A DNA stretch of 64,000 nucleotides from Acidimicrobiia bacterium (GTDB lineage: Bacteria > Actinomycetota > Acidimicrobiia > Acidimicrobiales > Aldehydirespiratoraceae), in contig JAJEEV010000015.1 in NCBI GenBank assembly GCA_022820805.1, forward strand, positions 20,565 to 84,564. The letters are read 5' to 3'. Positions within the stretch are counted from its first letter, which is position 1; the number at the start of each line of letters is the position of its first letter. The notes beneath the pieces are model-generated. The model saw only the letters and a list, made by a program, of their open reading frames with translations, did no database searches and was not told the origin of the DNA. This document shows positions 19,204 to 27,199 of the stretch, one piece after another. The position numbers and the translations under genes were made by a program.

Positions 19204-19248
19204 GGCGGTGGTGCGCACCTCCTCCCCCCGGTAGTGCGCACCACCGCC
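19204..19248. repeat. Perfect 15-bp inverted repeat (intergenic hairpin)
   Basis: GGCGGTGGTGCGCAC - 15 nt - GTGCGCACCACCGCC. Confidence 0.8.
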
Positions 19249-19532
19249 CCGCTAGGTGACCGAATGCCCACGCGGCCTCGGTCAAGGAAGACGCCACCTA
19301 CCATGTTCGCGCACTATCGGCGCGAGCACAACCTGAACAAGATCGACGCCAGACTCAAGGCTGAACTACAGGCTCCGCGATCCGCCGCTCAGGCCCTAGA
19401 ACATTCGCAGATAGGTGAGATCCCGTCGCGTTGCAGCGGTGTCATCCCCGCTCTTGTTCGCTGCGCTCACGGGCCGCTCGGGCCACGGCCTCGCTCGCGC
19501 GAGTCGGCTGGTCGCAGCCTTTGCTCGGCCTC

Positions 19533-20762
19533 TTAGGCCAGAGAGTCGATCTCCACCAGGCGGCTGGACACCTCGGGGGTGGACTCGGGCTGCACGAAGC
19601 GCAGTCCCATCACACCGTGGTCGCGGTCGCCGGGGTCGATCCAGTTGGCGACGCCCGGGTCGGAGGCGGCCACGACTATGCGCACCCGGCCGCCGGAGGT
19701 GCGTGCCGCGTTCTCGCTGTCCACGTAGCCCCGGCCCCAGAAGTAGTCGGCAAGGTTCTCCATCCAGTGGTTGCACAGCTGGAAGTTCCAGTGCTGGCAG
19801 CGGGGCTCGGTGAACTCCACCACCAGAGCGGTGCCCGGCTGCAGCCGCCAGTAGCCGAACTCGAAGTGGCGGTCGTCGGGCGAGCCGCCGATGCGCTCGT
19901 ACCACTCCCTGGTGTATTCGAGCTGGTTCTCTCGGGTCAGCAGGTCGCGGGTCCATCCCCCGTAGTCGCTGAGCAGCCCGAGCACCAGCTGCCCCGCGAC
20001 CGCCAGCCGAATCGCCATGTCATCGGGTTCCGGTGTGGCGGGGCGGGGATGGTCGTCGAGACAGCGGATCTCGAGCCGGGGCGGCGACTGGGCACTGCGG
20101 TCCTCGTAGACCACGCGGCCCATGAGCTCCCTGGTCTGGGCGGTCATCGGGAACCACACCTCGTCCGGTCCGGGGTCCTCCACCGACATCACGAAGTCGA
20201 CGGTGCCGTCGGCGGCCGCGAACTCCGACAGCACGAAGCTGTGGGGGGTCAGGGCCATGTTCGGGTTGAAGCCGGGCAGGTGGTCCTCGGCCCCGATTCC
20301 CACGTCGAACGCGCCGACGTCGACCGGGATGGGCGGACTCCACGCCGACAGGTGGGTGTAGGCGCTGCCGAGGCTGCCGGTGACCCGGTAGCGGTAGCGG
20401 GAGTCCACCGGCTGCACGATGTGGTCCTGATTGGGCGACTGCACTCCCTGCCCGCCCCTCAGCGGCGGAGGGATGAGCCGCACGGGCCGGGCCCGGGTCC
20501 CAGGGGTGCGGCGCTCGATCGCCCGGGCCGAGGCCATCATGATCATGCGGGTCAGGTAGCGGAACCCCTCGACGCGGTCCTGGGGGTCGCCGTCGGGCGT
20601 CTCCCGCAACACGATGCTGCCCGCGGCCTTCAGCACGTCGCAGAAGTCGTCCCAGGACCGCCCGTCCAGCAGCCGCTCCCGGCGCAGGTCGGCCACCACG
20701 GCCTCGGGGTCGGCTCCCGCAGTCGTCTCGGGCTGCTCCTCACTCACTGGCTGCTTCCCCAT
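19533..20762 (-). CDS. DUF1214-like domain protein
   Basis: FGYWRLQPGTALVVEFTEPRCQHWNFQLCNHWMENLADY resembles DUF1214 C-terminal motif; ATG 20762 overlaps upstream S9 gene stop. Confidence 0.65.
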   Translation of the reverse strand: MGKQPVSEEQPETTAGADPEAVVADLRRERLLDGRSWDDFCDVLKAAGSIVLRETPDGDPQDRVEGFRYLTRMIMMASARAIERRTPGTRARPVRLIPPPLRGGQGVQSPNQDHIVQPVDSRYRYRVTGSLGSAYTHLSAWSPPIPVDVGAFDVGIGAEDHLPGFNPNMALTPHSFVLSEFAAADGTVDFVMSVEDPGPDEVWFPMTAQTRELMGRVVYEDRSAQSPPRLEIRCLDDHPRPATPEPDDMAIRLAVAGQLVLGLLSDYGGWTRDLLTRENQLEYTREWYERIGGSPDDRHFEFGYWRLQPGTALVVEFTEPRCQHWNFQLCNHWMENLADYFWGRGYVDSENAARTSGGRVRIVVAASDPGVANWIDPGDRDHGVMGLRFVQPESTPEVSSRLVEIDSLA

Positions 20763-22906
20763 TCTCTTGCGTTCTCTTGCGGCGGCTGCTCCCGGGGCGC
20801 CAATGGTGGCATTCCCAGGGCTTCTTGCAGGAAGCGAAGCTGGATCAGCAGCAGGTTCTCGGCCACCTCCTCCTGAGGCGTCATGTGGGTGACGCCCGAC
20901 AGCGGCAGCACGGTGTGGGGCCGACCGGCCTCGGTGAGGGCCTGCGACAGCCGCAGGGTGTGGGCCGCCACCACGTTGTCGTCGGCCAGGCCGTGGATGA
21001 GCATCAGGGGGCGCTCCAGGCCGCCGGCCAGCGGGGTCAGGTCGGTGCGCTCGTAGTTGGCGGGCTCCTCGCCGGGATGGCCGAGGTAGCGCTCGGTGTA
21101 GTGGGTGTCGTAGAGCCGCCAGTCGGTGACCGGCGCGCCCGCCACCGCGGCTGAGAAGACGTCGGGCCGTCGCAGCACCGCCAGCGCGGCCAGGTAGCCG
21201 CCGAAGGACCAGCCCCGGACGGCCACCCTGCTCAGGTCGAGCCGCGGCTCGAGGGCGGCCGCAGCCCCGAGGGCGTCGATCTGGTCCTCGAGGACGGGAC
21301 CGGCCAGGTCGCCCCGCACGGCCCGCTCGAAGGCCGGGCCTCGGCCCGGTGTTCCCCGGCCGTCCACCACCAGCACCGCGAAGCCCTGGTCCGCGAACCA
21401 CTGCGAGGTGTGGAACAGCGCCCCGGCCCGCTGCACCCGCTGGGCGTGGGGTCCGGCGTAGGGATCGAGCAGCACCGGCAGCGGCCCGGTGCCGGTGTCC
21501 AGCTCCGGCGAGGGCATCACGAGGGCAGACACCAGCTTGCGGTCGCCGAGCTCGACGATCCTCACGTTCAGGTCCAGCCCGGGATCCGCGGCATACGACG
21601 CGATCCGGTGGCTGCGGTCGGGCCGGAGCCGGGACGTGACCACGCAGTGCCGTCCCGCCTGTTCGAGCGTCCGCCCGGTGAGCACGACCGTGCCGCCGCC
21701 GGCCGCCGCGCCGTTGACGCCCGGCCCGGCGGTCAGCCACTCGAGCGTGCCGTCCCATCCCAGGCGGGCGACCTGGATATCGGCCGGATCGACCGAGGCG
21801 GTGACGACCGCGCCGGCGGCGTCGGTGTGGTGCACGGCCCGGACCTGCACGTCGTCGGGCGTCACGGCCTCGCCGTCCAGGCAAAGCCTGCGGGCGGTGC
21901 CGTGATCCTCGACCGTGACCAGACGGCCGCCCTCCAGCCGGGGCGCACCCGGCACGAGTTCCACCCAGGACGCGTCGGCGACCTGGCGCAGGAGCCGGCA
22001 GGACCCCGAGCCGGGATCGGCCTCCAGCACTCCCAGAGTGCGCTGGTCGCGGGTCTGTACGACCAGCAGCAGCCCGTCGTCGCTCCAGGACACGCTGGCG
22101 AGGTACTCCCAGCCCCCCTCGTCCCAGGCGACATCGGTGCGGCCGCCGCCGTCAACGTCGAGGACGGCCAGTTGAACCGAGGCGTTGGCCGCGCCGGCGG
22201 CCGGGTAGCTGATCTCGACCGGCTCGGCGCCGGGCGACGCCGGATCGGCGATCCACCAAGTGGGCACGGCTGCGGTGTCCACCCGGGCCGCCAGCAGGCG
22301 CCGGCCGTCGGGACACCACCAGTGGCCCCTGGTGCGGCCCATCTCCTCGGCCGCGACGAACTCGGCCGACCCCCAGCTCACCGTCTCGGCGGGCTCCTCG
22401 ATGACGACCCGGTCGCCGGTCGCGTCGCCGGTCACCCGCAGCGCCGGCCCGGCCACGTAGGCCGCCCGGCGGCCGTCGGGCGCCAGGCGAGGATCGAACG
22501 CCGCCGGCCGGGCCTCGAGGGGCTCGGGCGGCCCGTCGCCCTCGGCGAGGCCGGCCCGCCACAGCCGCCCTCCCAGCGAGAACACCGCAGCGCCGAGGTC
22601 GGCGTCGGCGTCGTAGGAGACGATGCCGGAGCCGGTCTCCCGCACCCGCTCGCGCCGGGCTCTCTCGGCCTCGGGAAGACCCCGATCGCTGGAGCCGTCG
22701 AGGAGCGAGCCGGGATCGGCCACCAGGCGCTCGGCCCCGGCGGCCACGTCCAGCACCCACAGCCCGTTGACCGGGTCGACGGGTCCCGGCGAGCGCAGGA
22801 ACGCCACCCGGGCACCGTCGGCGGACACTCTGATGTCGCGGGGCTCGCCCAGCGTGAAGCGCCGGGTGCGGGCCTGGCGCCTAGGGAACGACTCGACTCC
22901 GTCCAA
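20744..22906 (-). CDS. S9 family serine peptidase (DPP IV/prolyl oligopeptidase-like)
   Basis: C-terminal alpha/beta hydrolase with VAVRGWSFGGYLAALAV and HGLADDNV; N-terminal beta-propeller-like region. Confidence 0.9.
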   Translation of the reverse strand: MDGVESFPRRQARTRRFTLGEPRDIRVSADGARVAFLRSPGPVDPVNGLWVLDVAAGAERLVADPGSLLDGSSDRGLPEAERARRERVRETGSGIVSYDADADLGAAVFSLGGRLWRAGLAEGDGPPEPLEARPAAFDPRLAPDGRRAAYVAGPALRVTGDATGDRVVIEEPAETVSWGSAEFVAAEEMGRTRGHWWCPDGRRLLAARVDTAAVPTWWIADPASPGAEPVEISYPAAGAANASVQLAVLDVDGGGRTDVAWDEGGWEYLASVSWSDDGLLLVVQTRDQRTLGVLEADPGSGSCRLLRQVADASWVELVPGAPRLEGGRLVTVEDHGTARRLCLDGEAVTPDDVQVRAVHHTDAAGAVVTASVDPADIQVARLGWDGTLEWLTAGPGVNGAAAGGGTVVLTGRTLEQAGRHCVVTSRLRPDRSHRIASYAADPGLDLNVRIVELGDRKLVSALVMPSPELDTGTGPLPVLLDPYAGPHAQRVQRAGALFHTSQWFADQGFAVLVVDGRGTPGRGPAFERAVRGDLAGPVLEDQIDALGAAAALEPRLDLSRVAVRGWSFGGYLAALAVLRRPDVFSAAVAGAPVTDWRLYDTHYTERYLGHPGEEPANYERTDLTPLAGGLERPLMLIHGLADDNVVAAHTLRLSQALTEAGRPHTVLPLSGVTHMTPQEEVAENLLLIQLRFLQEALGMPPLAPREQPPQENAREWGSSQ

Positions 22907-22943
22907 CGGGTCCTGCCCGCTCAGGCCCGGCCAGGCGGGCCGT

Positions 22944-23414
22944 TCAGCCGCCCATCTGGGCCTGGAGATAGTTCTGGATGCCGATGTCGGCGATGGCGCT
23001 CTGCTGCGTCTCGATCCAGTCGAGATGCTCCTCCTCGCCCACCAGCAGGTGCTCGAGCAGCTCCCGGGTGCCCACGTCGCCGTGCTGTTCGGCCAGGGCC
23101 ACGCCGCGGCGGTAGCGGTCGATGGCAGCCACCTCGAGCAGGCGGTCGTTCTCCATCTGCTCCTCGACGGTCTTGCCGGCCCGCACGCTGGCGAGGCTCT
23201 CGAGCCTGGGCATCCCGTCGAGGTACAGGATGCGGTCCATCAGCTTCTCGGCGTCGTGCATCTCCTCGATCGACTCCTCGCGCATCTTGGCGGCCAGCCG
23301 GTCCCAGCCCCAGTCCTCGCACACCTTGGAGTTGACGAAGTACTGGTTGATGGCGGTGACCTCAGCGGCCAGCGCCTCGTTGAGGAAGTCGATTATCTCC
23401 GGAGCACCCTGCAT
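22944..23414 (-). CDS. bfr: Bacterioferritin
   Basis: INQYFVNSKVCEDWGWDRLAAKMREESIEEMHDAEKLMDRILYLDG; conserved ferroxidase Glu/His and candidate haem Met; start chosen at ATG 23414. Confidence 0.93.
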   Translation of the reverse strand: MQGAPEIIDFLNEALAAEVTAINQYFVNSKVCEDWGWDRLAAKMREESIEEMHDAEKLMDRILYLDGMPRLESLASVRAGKTVEEQMENDRLLEVAAIDRYRRGVALAEQHGDVGTRELLEHLLVGEEEHLDWIETQQSAIADIGIQNYLQAQMGG

Positions 23415-23475
23415 GCCCACACCCTACCGCGCCCCATGGCGAGCACCCCAGAACGACCATGGGCCTCGGCGGGTC

Positions 23476-25110
23476 TCACAACAGGTGATCGCGGCGGATC
23501 ACCAGGAACCAGGTCAGCACGAACGACAGAGCCACCAGGACCACCGCCATGATCCCGGCCTCGGCGATGAAGGCCTCCTCGAAGGAGCCGAAGATCTGCG
23601 TAGTCAGCGTGAAGAACCCCAGGGGCGAGACGAACAGGCTGATCGGCAGCTCCTTCATCACCGACAGCAGCACCAGGCCGGTACCCGCCGCGAGACCGGG
23701 TCCCATCATGGGAAGGTCCACCGCGAAGAACCGGCGCAGCCGTCCCGCGCCCAGGATGCGGGCCGAGTCGTGCAGCCTCTCGGGAACGCTGCGGACCGCC
23801 ACCAGCGTCACCCCCATGGCCAGCGATCCGAACCGGACGACGTAGGCGAAGATCAGCAGCGCCATAGTGTCGTTGAGCAGGTCGAAGGCCACGTCCGAAC
23901 GCAGCGTCCAGAACCGCATCGACAGCGCGATGAGGATGCCGGGCAAGGCGAACGTGCTGACGACGACGGCGTGGGCCAGCCCGCCCGACCTGGATCGGTA
24001 GCGCCCGACCAGCAAGGCGATGGGCAGCACCGCCCCGGTGGACACCACCGCCGCGATGACGCTGGCGCCGAGCGTGTTGGCCGTGGCCTCCAGCACCTTG
24101 GACGCGTCGATGGTCAGGGCCCGCCCGCCCGTCGCCGAGCGCGTCAGTCCCCTCCCGGCCCAGTCCAGCAGCGCCACCATGGGTGCCCCCACCCCCGCGA
24201 AGGCCACCAGAGCCACGAACGTCACTGCCGGCGCCCGCCCGCGGCCCAGGGTGTAGACCATCGGTCGGTCCGACTGGTTGCTGGCCGCGCTGGGCAGCCG
24301 GCGCGAGAATCTCTGCTCGGCCAGCACCACCACCGCGGCCACTGCCAGCAGCAGCAGGCTCAGGGCCAGGGCCACCGGCGGGTTGGCGAGCTGGTTGGTG
24401 GCGATGGCCCGGGTCAGGGTGTCGTACCGCATCAACTGGACGGCGCCGAAGTCGCTCAGCGTGTAGAGGAACACCAGGAGCGTTCCGGCGCCCATCGCGG
24501 TGGCGACCTGGGGGAGGCAGATCCGCCCGAACGCCTTCAGCGCGGTGTCGCCGAGCACACGGGCGCTCTCCTCGAGCGAGCTGGGAAGCTGCCGCAACCG
24601 GGCCGCCACCGGCAGGTACACGTAGGGGTAGGTCATCAGGGTCAGCACCAGCCACGCACCGTTGAAGCCGCGCAGTTCGGGAGTGCGGTCGATGCCGATG
24701 CCCGAGAGCAGGTCGTTGGCCAACCCGCCCGGGTTGAGGGAGTGGATGAACGCGGCCGCGCCGACGAAGGTGGGGAACACCAGGGGCAGCGGCAGCAGCA
24801 CCCGCCACAGCCGGGCGAGCGGCAACTCGGTTCGGGTCGTGAACCACGCCAGTGCGGTGCCGAGCACCAGCGCCGCGCCCGACACCGACACCGCCAGCCG
24901 CAGCGAACGCCACAGCGGCCCGAGGGTGCGGGTGCTGATGATCAGGCCAGCCGGATCTGCTCCCTCGGCGAAGTTCCGGTACACCAGGTAGACGCCCGGG
25001 AAGGCGAACCCGAACGCCAGCACGAGGCCCGTCACCCGCAGCAGCGGCGGCGCGGCCGGAGGCCGTGACGCTCCCAGCCTCTCGGCCTCCGGCGGGTGGG
25101 CGGACGTCAC
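23476..25110 (-). CDS. Iron(III)-type ABC transporter permease (two fused permease domains)
   Basis: Hydrophobic, two EAA-like loops (LEESARVLGDTALKAFGRICLPQV; LHDSARILGAGRLRRFFAVDLPMM); next to a ferric-binding SBP gene. Confidence 0.9.
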   Translation of the reverse strand: MTSAHPPEAERLGASRPPAAPPLLRVTGLVLAFGFAFPGVYLVYRNFAEGADPAGLIISTRTLGPLWRSLRLAVSVSGAALVLGTALAWFTTRTELPLARLWRVLLPLPLVFPTFVGAAAFIHSLNPGGLANDLLSGIGIDRTPELRGFNGAWLVLTLMTYPYVYLPVAARLRQLPSSLEESARVLGDTALKAFGRICLPQVATAMGAGTLLVFLYTLSDFGAVQLMRYDTLTRAIATNQLANPPVALALSLLLLAVAAVVVLAEQRFSRRLPSAASNQSDRPMVYTLGRGRAPAVTFVALVAFAGVGAPMVALLDWAGRGLTRSATGGRALTIDASKVLEATANTLGASVIAAVVSTGAVLPIALLVGRYRSRSGGLAHAVVVSTFALPGILIALSMRFWTLRSDVAFDLLNDTMALLIFAYVVRFGSLAMGVTLVAVRSVPERLHDSARILGAGRLRRFFAVDLPMMGPGLAAGTGLVLLSVMKELPISLFVSPLGFFTLTTQIFGSFEEAFIAEAGIMAVVLVALSFVLTWFLVIRRDHLL

Positions 25111-25147
25111 TGACCCGGCAGACCGTTCGTCTCGGTGATGCTGGCGC

Positions 25148-25229
25148 TCACCTCTTGAGGATGCCGCCCGCTCCGGCCATCGCGGCGGTCACTCGTTGAG
25201 GATGCCGCTCGCTTCGACGATCGCGAGGC
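25148..25229. repeat. Degenerate tandem duplication (41-bp unit) of SBP gene 3' end
   Basis: 25148-25188 vs 25189-25229, 31/41 identical by hand; extra copy lies beyond the stop codon. Confidence 0.65.
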
Positions 25230-26256
25230 TCTCGGCGAAGCCGCCCCCGAGGGCATCGAAGTCCACGCTGCCGATCTCCAGCGCGCTCAATGAAGGCAGG
25301 ACCGCGGCGGGCGTCACCCCGGCGGCGAGGGGGTACTCGAGAGTCTCGTCGGTGAGGTAGCGCTGGACCGGCTCGGACAACAGGTACGCGATCAGGTCGT
25401 TGGCCGCCTCGTGATTGTCACTGGCCGCCATGACGGTGGCCGCGGTGATGATGAGCAGCGACCCGATGTCGTCGTCGGCGAAGCTGTGGTTGGCTGCCCG
25501 GTGGCCGTCGCCCGCGGCGGCCGCCTCCTGGTACTGGTAGTAGTGGTTGACCAGGCCCATGTCGATCTCGCCGCGCCCGGCCGCCTCCACGATCGAGCGG
25601 TTGTTCGGGTAGTAGCGGGCGCCGTTGGCCACCATGTCGTCGAGCCACTGGGTGGCGGCTTCGGTGCCGTGCTGGTCGCGGAACACGGTGAACCAGTCGA
25701 GGAAGGAGCCGTTGGTGGCGGCAATGGCGACCCGGTCGCGGTAGCGGTCGCCGGTGAGCTCGAACACCGACTGCGGGAGATCGGCGCCGGTCACCGAGTC
25801 GAGGTTGCGGACCAGCACACGCTTGCGTCCGGAGAACCCGACCCAGGTCCCCGACTTCGAGCGGTTCTGTGGCGACGACAGGTCGAGCACCTCGGTGCCG
25901 ATGGAGCCGAGCAGGCCCCGGCTCTCGAGGAAGCCGACCGGGCCGGGCGAGCGCGACAGGAACACGTCGGCCGCGGTGCGGTCCCCCTCCTCGGCGAGCA
26001 GCAGGGCCAGATCGGTGGAGCTTCCCCAGCGGGTCTCGACCTCGGTGCCGGTCTCGCAGGCGAAGGCCTCCAGGGGCGGGCCGATGAGGTTCTCGGAGCG
26101 GCCGGCGTAGACGACGACGCTGCGGCCGCTGCTGCCGGCGCACTCGCCGGAGTAGATCTGGGCGGCGGCCCCTTCCAGGGTTCGGGACTCAGTGCCCGAG
26201 CAGGCTCCGGCCAACAGTGCCGCGAGCAGGGCGGGGACGATGACTCGTAGGCGCAT
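25189..26256 (-). CDS. Iron(III) ABC transporter substrate-binding lipoprotein
   Basis: Lipobox ALLAGACSG; VVVYAGRSENLIGPPLEAF; LVNHYYQYQ Tyr-Tyr iron-ligand motif. Confidence 0.9.
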   Translation of the reverse strand: MRLRVIVPALLAALLAGACSGTESRTLEGAAAQIYSGECAGSSGRSVVVYAGRSENLIGPPLEAFACETGTEVETRWGSSTDLALLLAEEGDRTAADVFLSRSPGPVGFLESRGLLGSIGTEVLDLSSPQNRSKSGTWVGFSGRKRVLVRNLDSVTGADLPQSVFELTGDRYRDRVAIAATNGSFLDWFTVFRDQHGTEAATQWLDDMVANGARYYPNNRSIVEAAGRGEIDMGLVNHYYQYQEAAAAGDGHRAANHSFADDDIGSLLIITAATVMAASDNHEAANDLIAYLLSEPVQRYLTDETLEYPLAAGVTPAAVLPSLSALEIGSVDFDALGGGFAESLAIVEASGILNE

Positions 26257-26264
26257 AGTTGAGC

Positions 26265-26303
26265 ACTATAGGCTGTTTCTCAAAATTCGTCAAGCTCACC
26301 TAA
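26265..26303 (-). promoter_or_regulatory. Promoter of ferric transporter operon with overlapping DtxR/IdeR-like half-site
   Basis: Reverse strand TTGACG-17 nt-TATAGT-8 nt-ATG; 26285-26303 attcgtcaagctcacctaa has 8/9 match to the CTAACCTAA half-site. Confidence 0.6.
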
Positions 26304-26339
26304 CAGCACTCTCAAGGCATCCTCAACTACTTGGGATCG

Positions 26340-27140
26340 TCACCAGCCTCGGAACGCGGGATCGCGCTTCTCGATGAAGGCCTGCATGGCCTCCTTGGTG
26401 TCGCCGGTGGCGAAGTTCACGCCCTGGCCCAGCGCCTCGGCCTCCAGGGCCTGGAAGAGCGAGATGCTGGAGGCGTTGTTCAGGAGGCGTTTGGAGTTGG
26501 CCAGCGCGATCGGGGGACCGGCCGCGAGGATGGCCGCCATCTCGTCCACTGCGGTGTCGAGCTCCTCGGCCGGAACGACCTCGTTGACGACGCCCAGTTC
26601 GGCAGCCCGCTCCGCCCCGATGATCTCGCCGGTGAAGGCCAGGCGCTTGGCCTCGTGCAGGCCGATGCGCTTGGGAAGCAGCCACGAGGTGCCGAAGTCC
26701 AGGCTCAGGCCCCGCTTGGCGAAGATCAGCGAGAACCGTGCCCTCGTCGAGCACCACACCATGTCGGCCGCAAGGGCCATCCCCAAGCCGGCGCCCACGG
26801 CCACGCCGTCCACCTTGGCGATCACCGGGCGGGGGCAGTCATGGATCGCCATCACGGTGTCGGCGATGTCGCGCATGTGGTCGACCCGGTGCCGGCTCGG
26901 CTTGTCGCCGGTCTCGGCGGCCGCCTCACCGTCGCTGGGACCGACGTCGGCGCCGGCGCAGAAGTCGCCGCCCGCGCCGGTGAGCACTACCGCCCGGGCC
27001 GACGACTCGGCTATCTGGCGGAACCCGTGGCGCAGCCCGGCCCACATGTCGGGGGTGCAGGCGTTCTTGCGGCGGGGCCGGTCGACGGTGACGGTGGTGA
27101 CCGCACCGGTGGTCTCGATTGCGATATTGGGATGCGTCAC
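26340..27140 (-). CDS. Enoyl-CoA hydratase/isomerase family protein
   Basis: VVLTGAGGDFCAGADVG, AKVDGVAVGAGLGMALAADMVWCSTRARF. Confidence 0.9.
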   Translation of the reverse strand: MTHPNIAIETTGAVTTVTVDRPRRKNACTPDMWAGLRHGFRQIAESSARAVVLTGAGGDFCAGADVGPSDGEAAAETGDKPSRHRVDHMRDIADTVMAIHDCPRPVIAKVDGVAVGAGLGMALAADMVWCSTRARFSLIFAKRGLSLDFGTSWLLPKRIGLHEAKRLAFTGEIIGAERAAELGVVNEVVPAEELDTAVDEMAAILAAGPPIALANSKRLLNNASSISLFQALEAEALGQGVNFATGDTKEAMQAFIEKRDPAFRGW

Positions 27141-27199
27141 GGCGTGCTCCCGGAGGGCTCGTCTGCCGGCGGGCCCGGCCGGACGCGCCGGTCGAGACG

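Noticed and set aside
21410-23335. 641-aa + strand ORF opposite the S9 peptidase
   Set aside because: Antisense artefact of high GC third-position bias
23122-25068. 648-aa + strand ORF opposite bacterioferritin/permease genes
   Set aside because: Antisense artefact; His/Gln/Arg-rich with no domain signal
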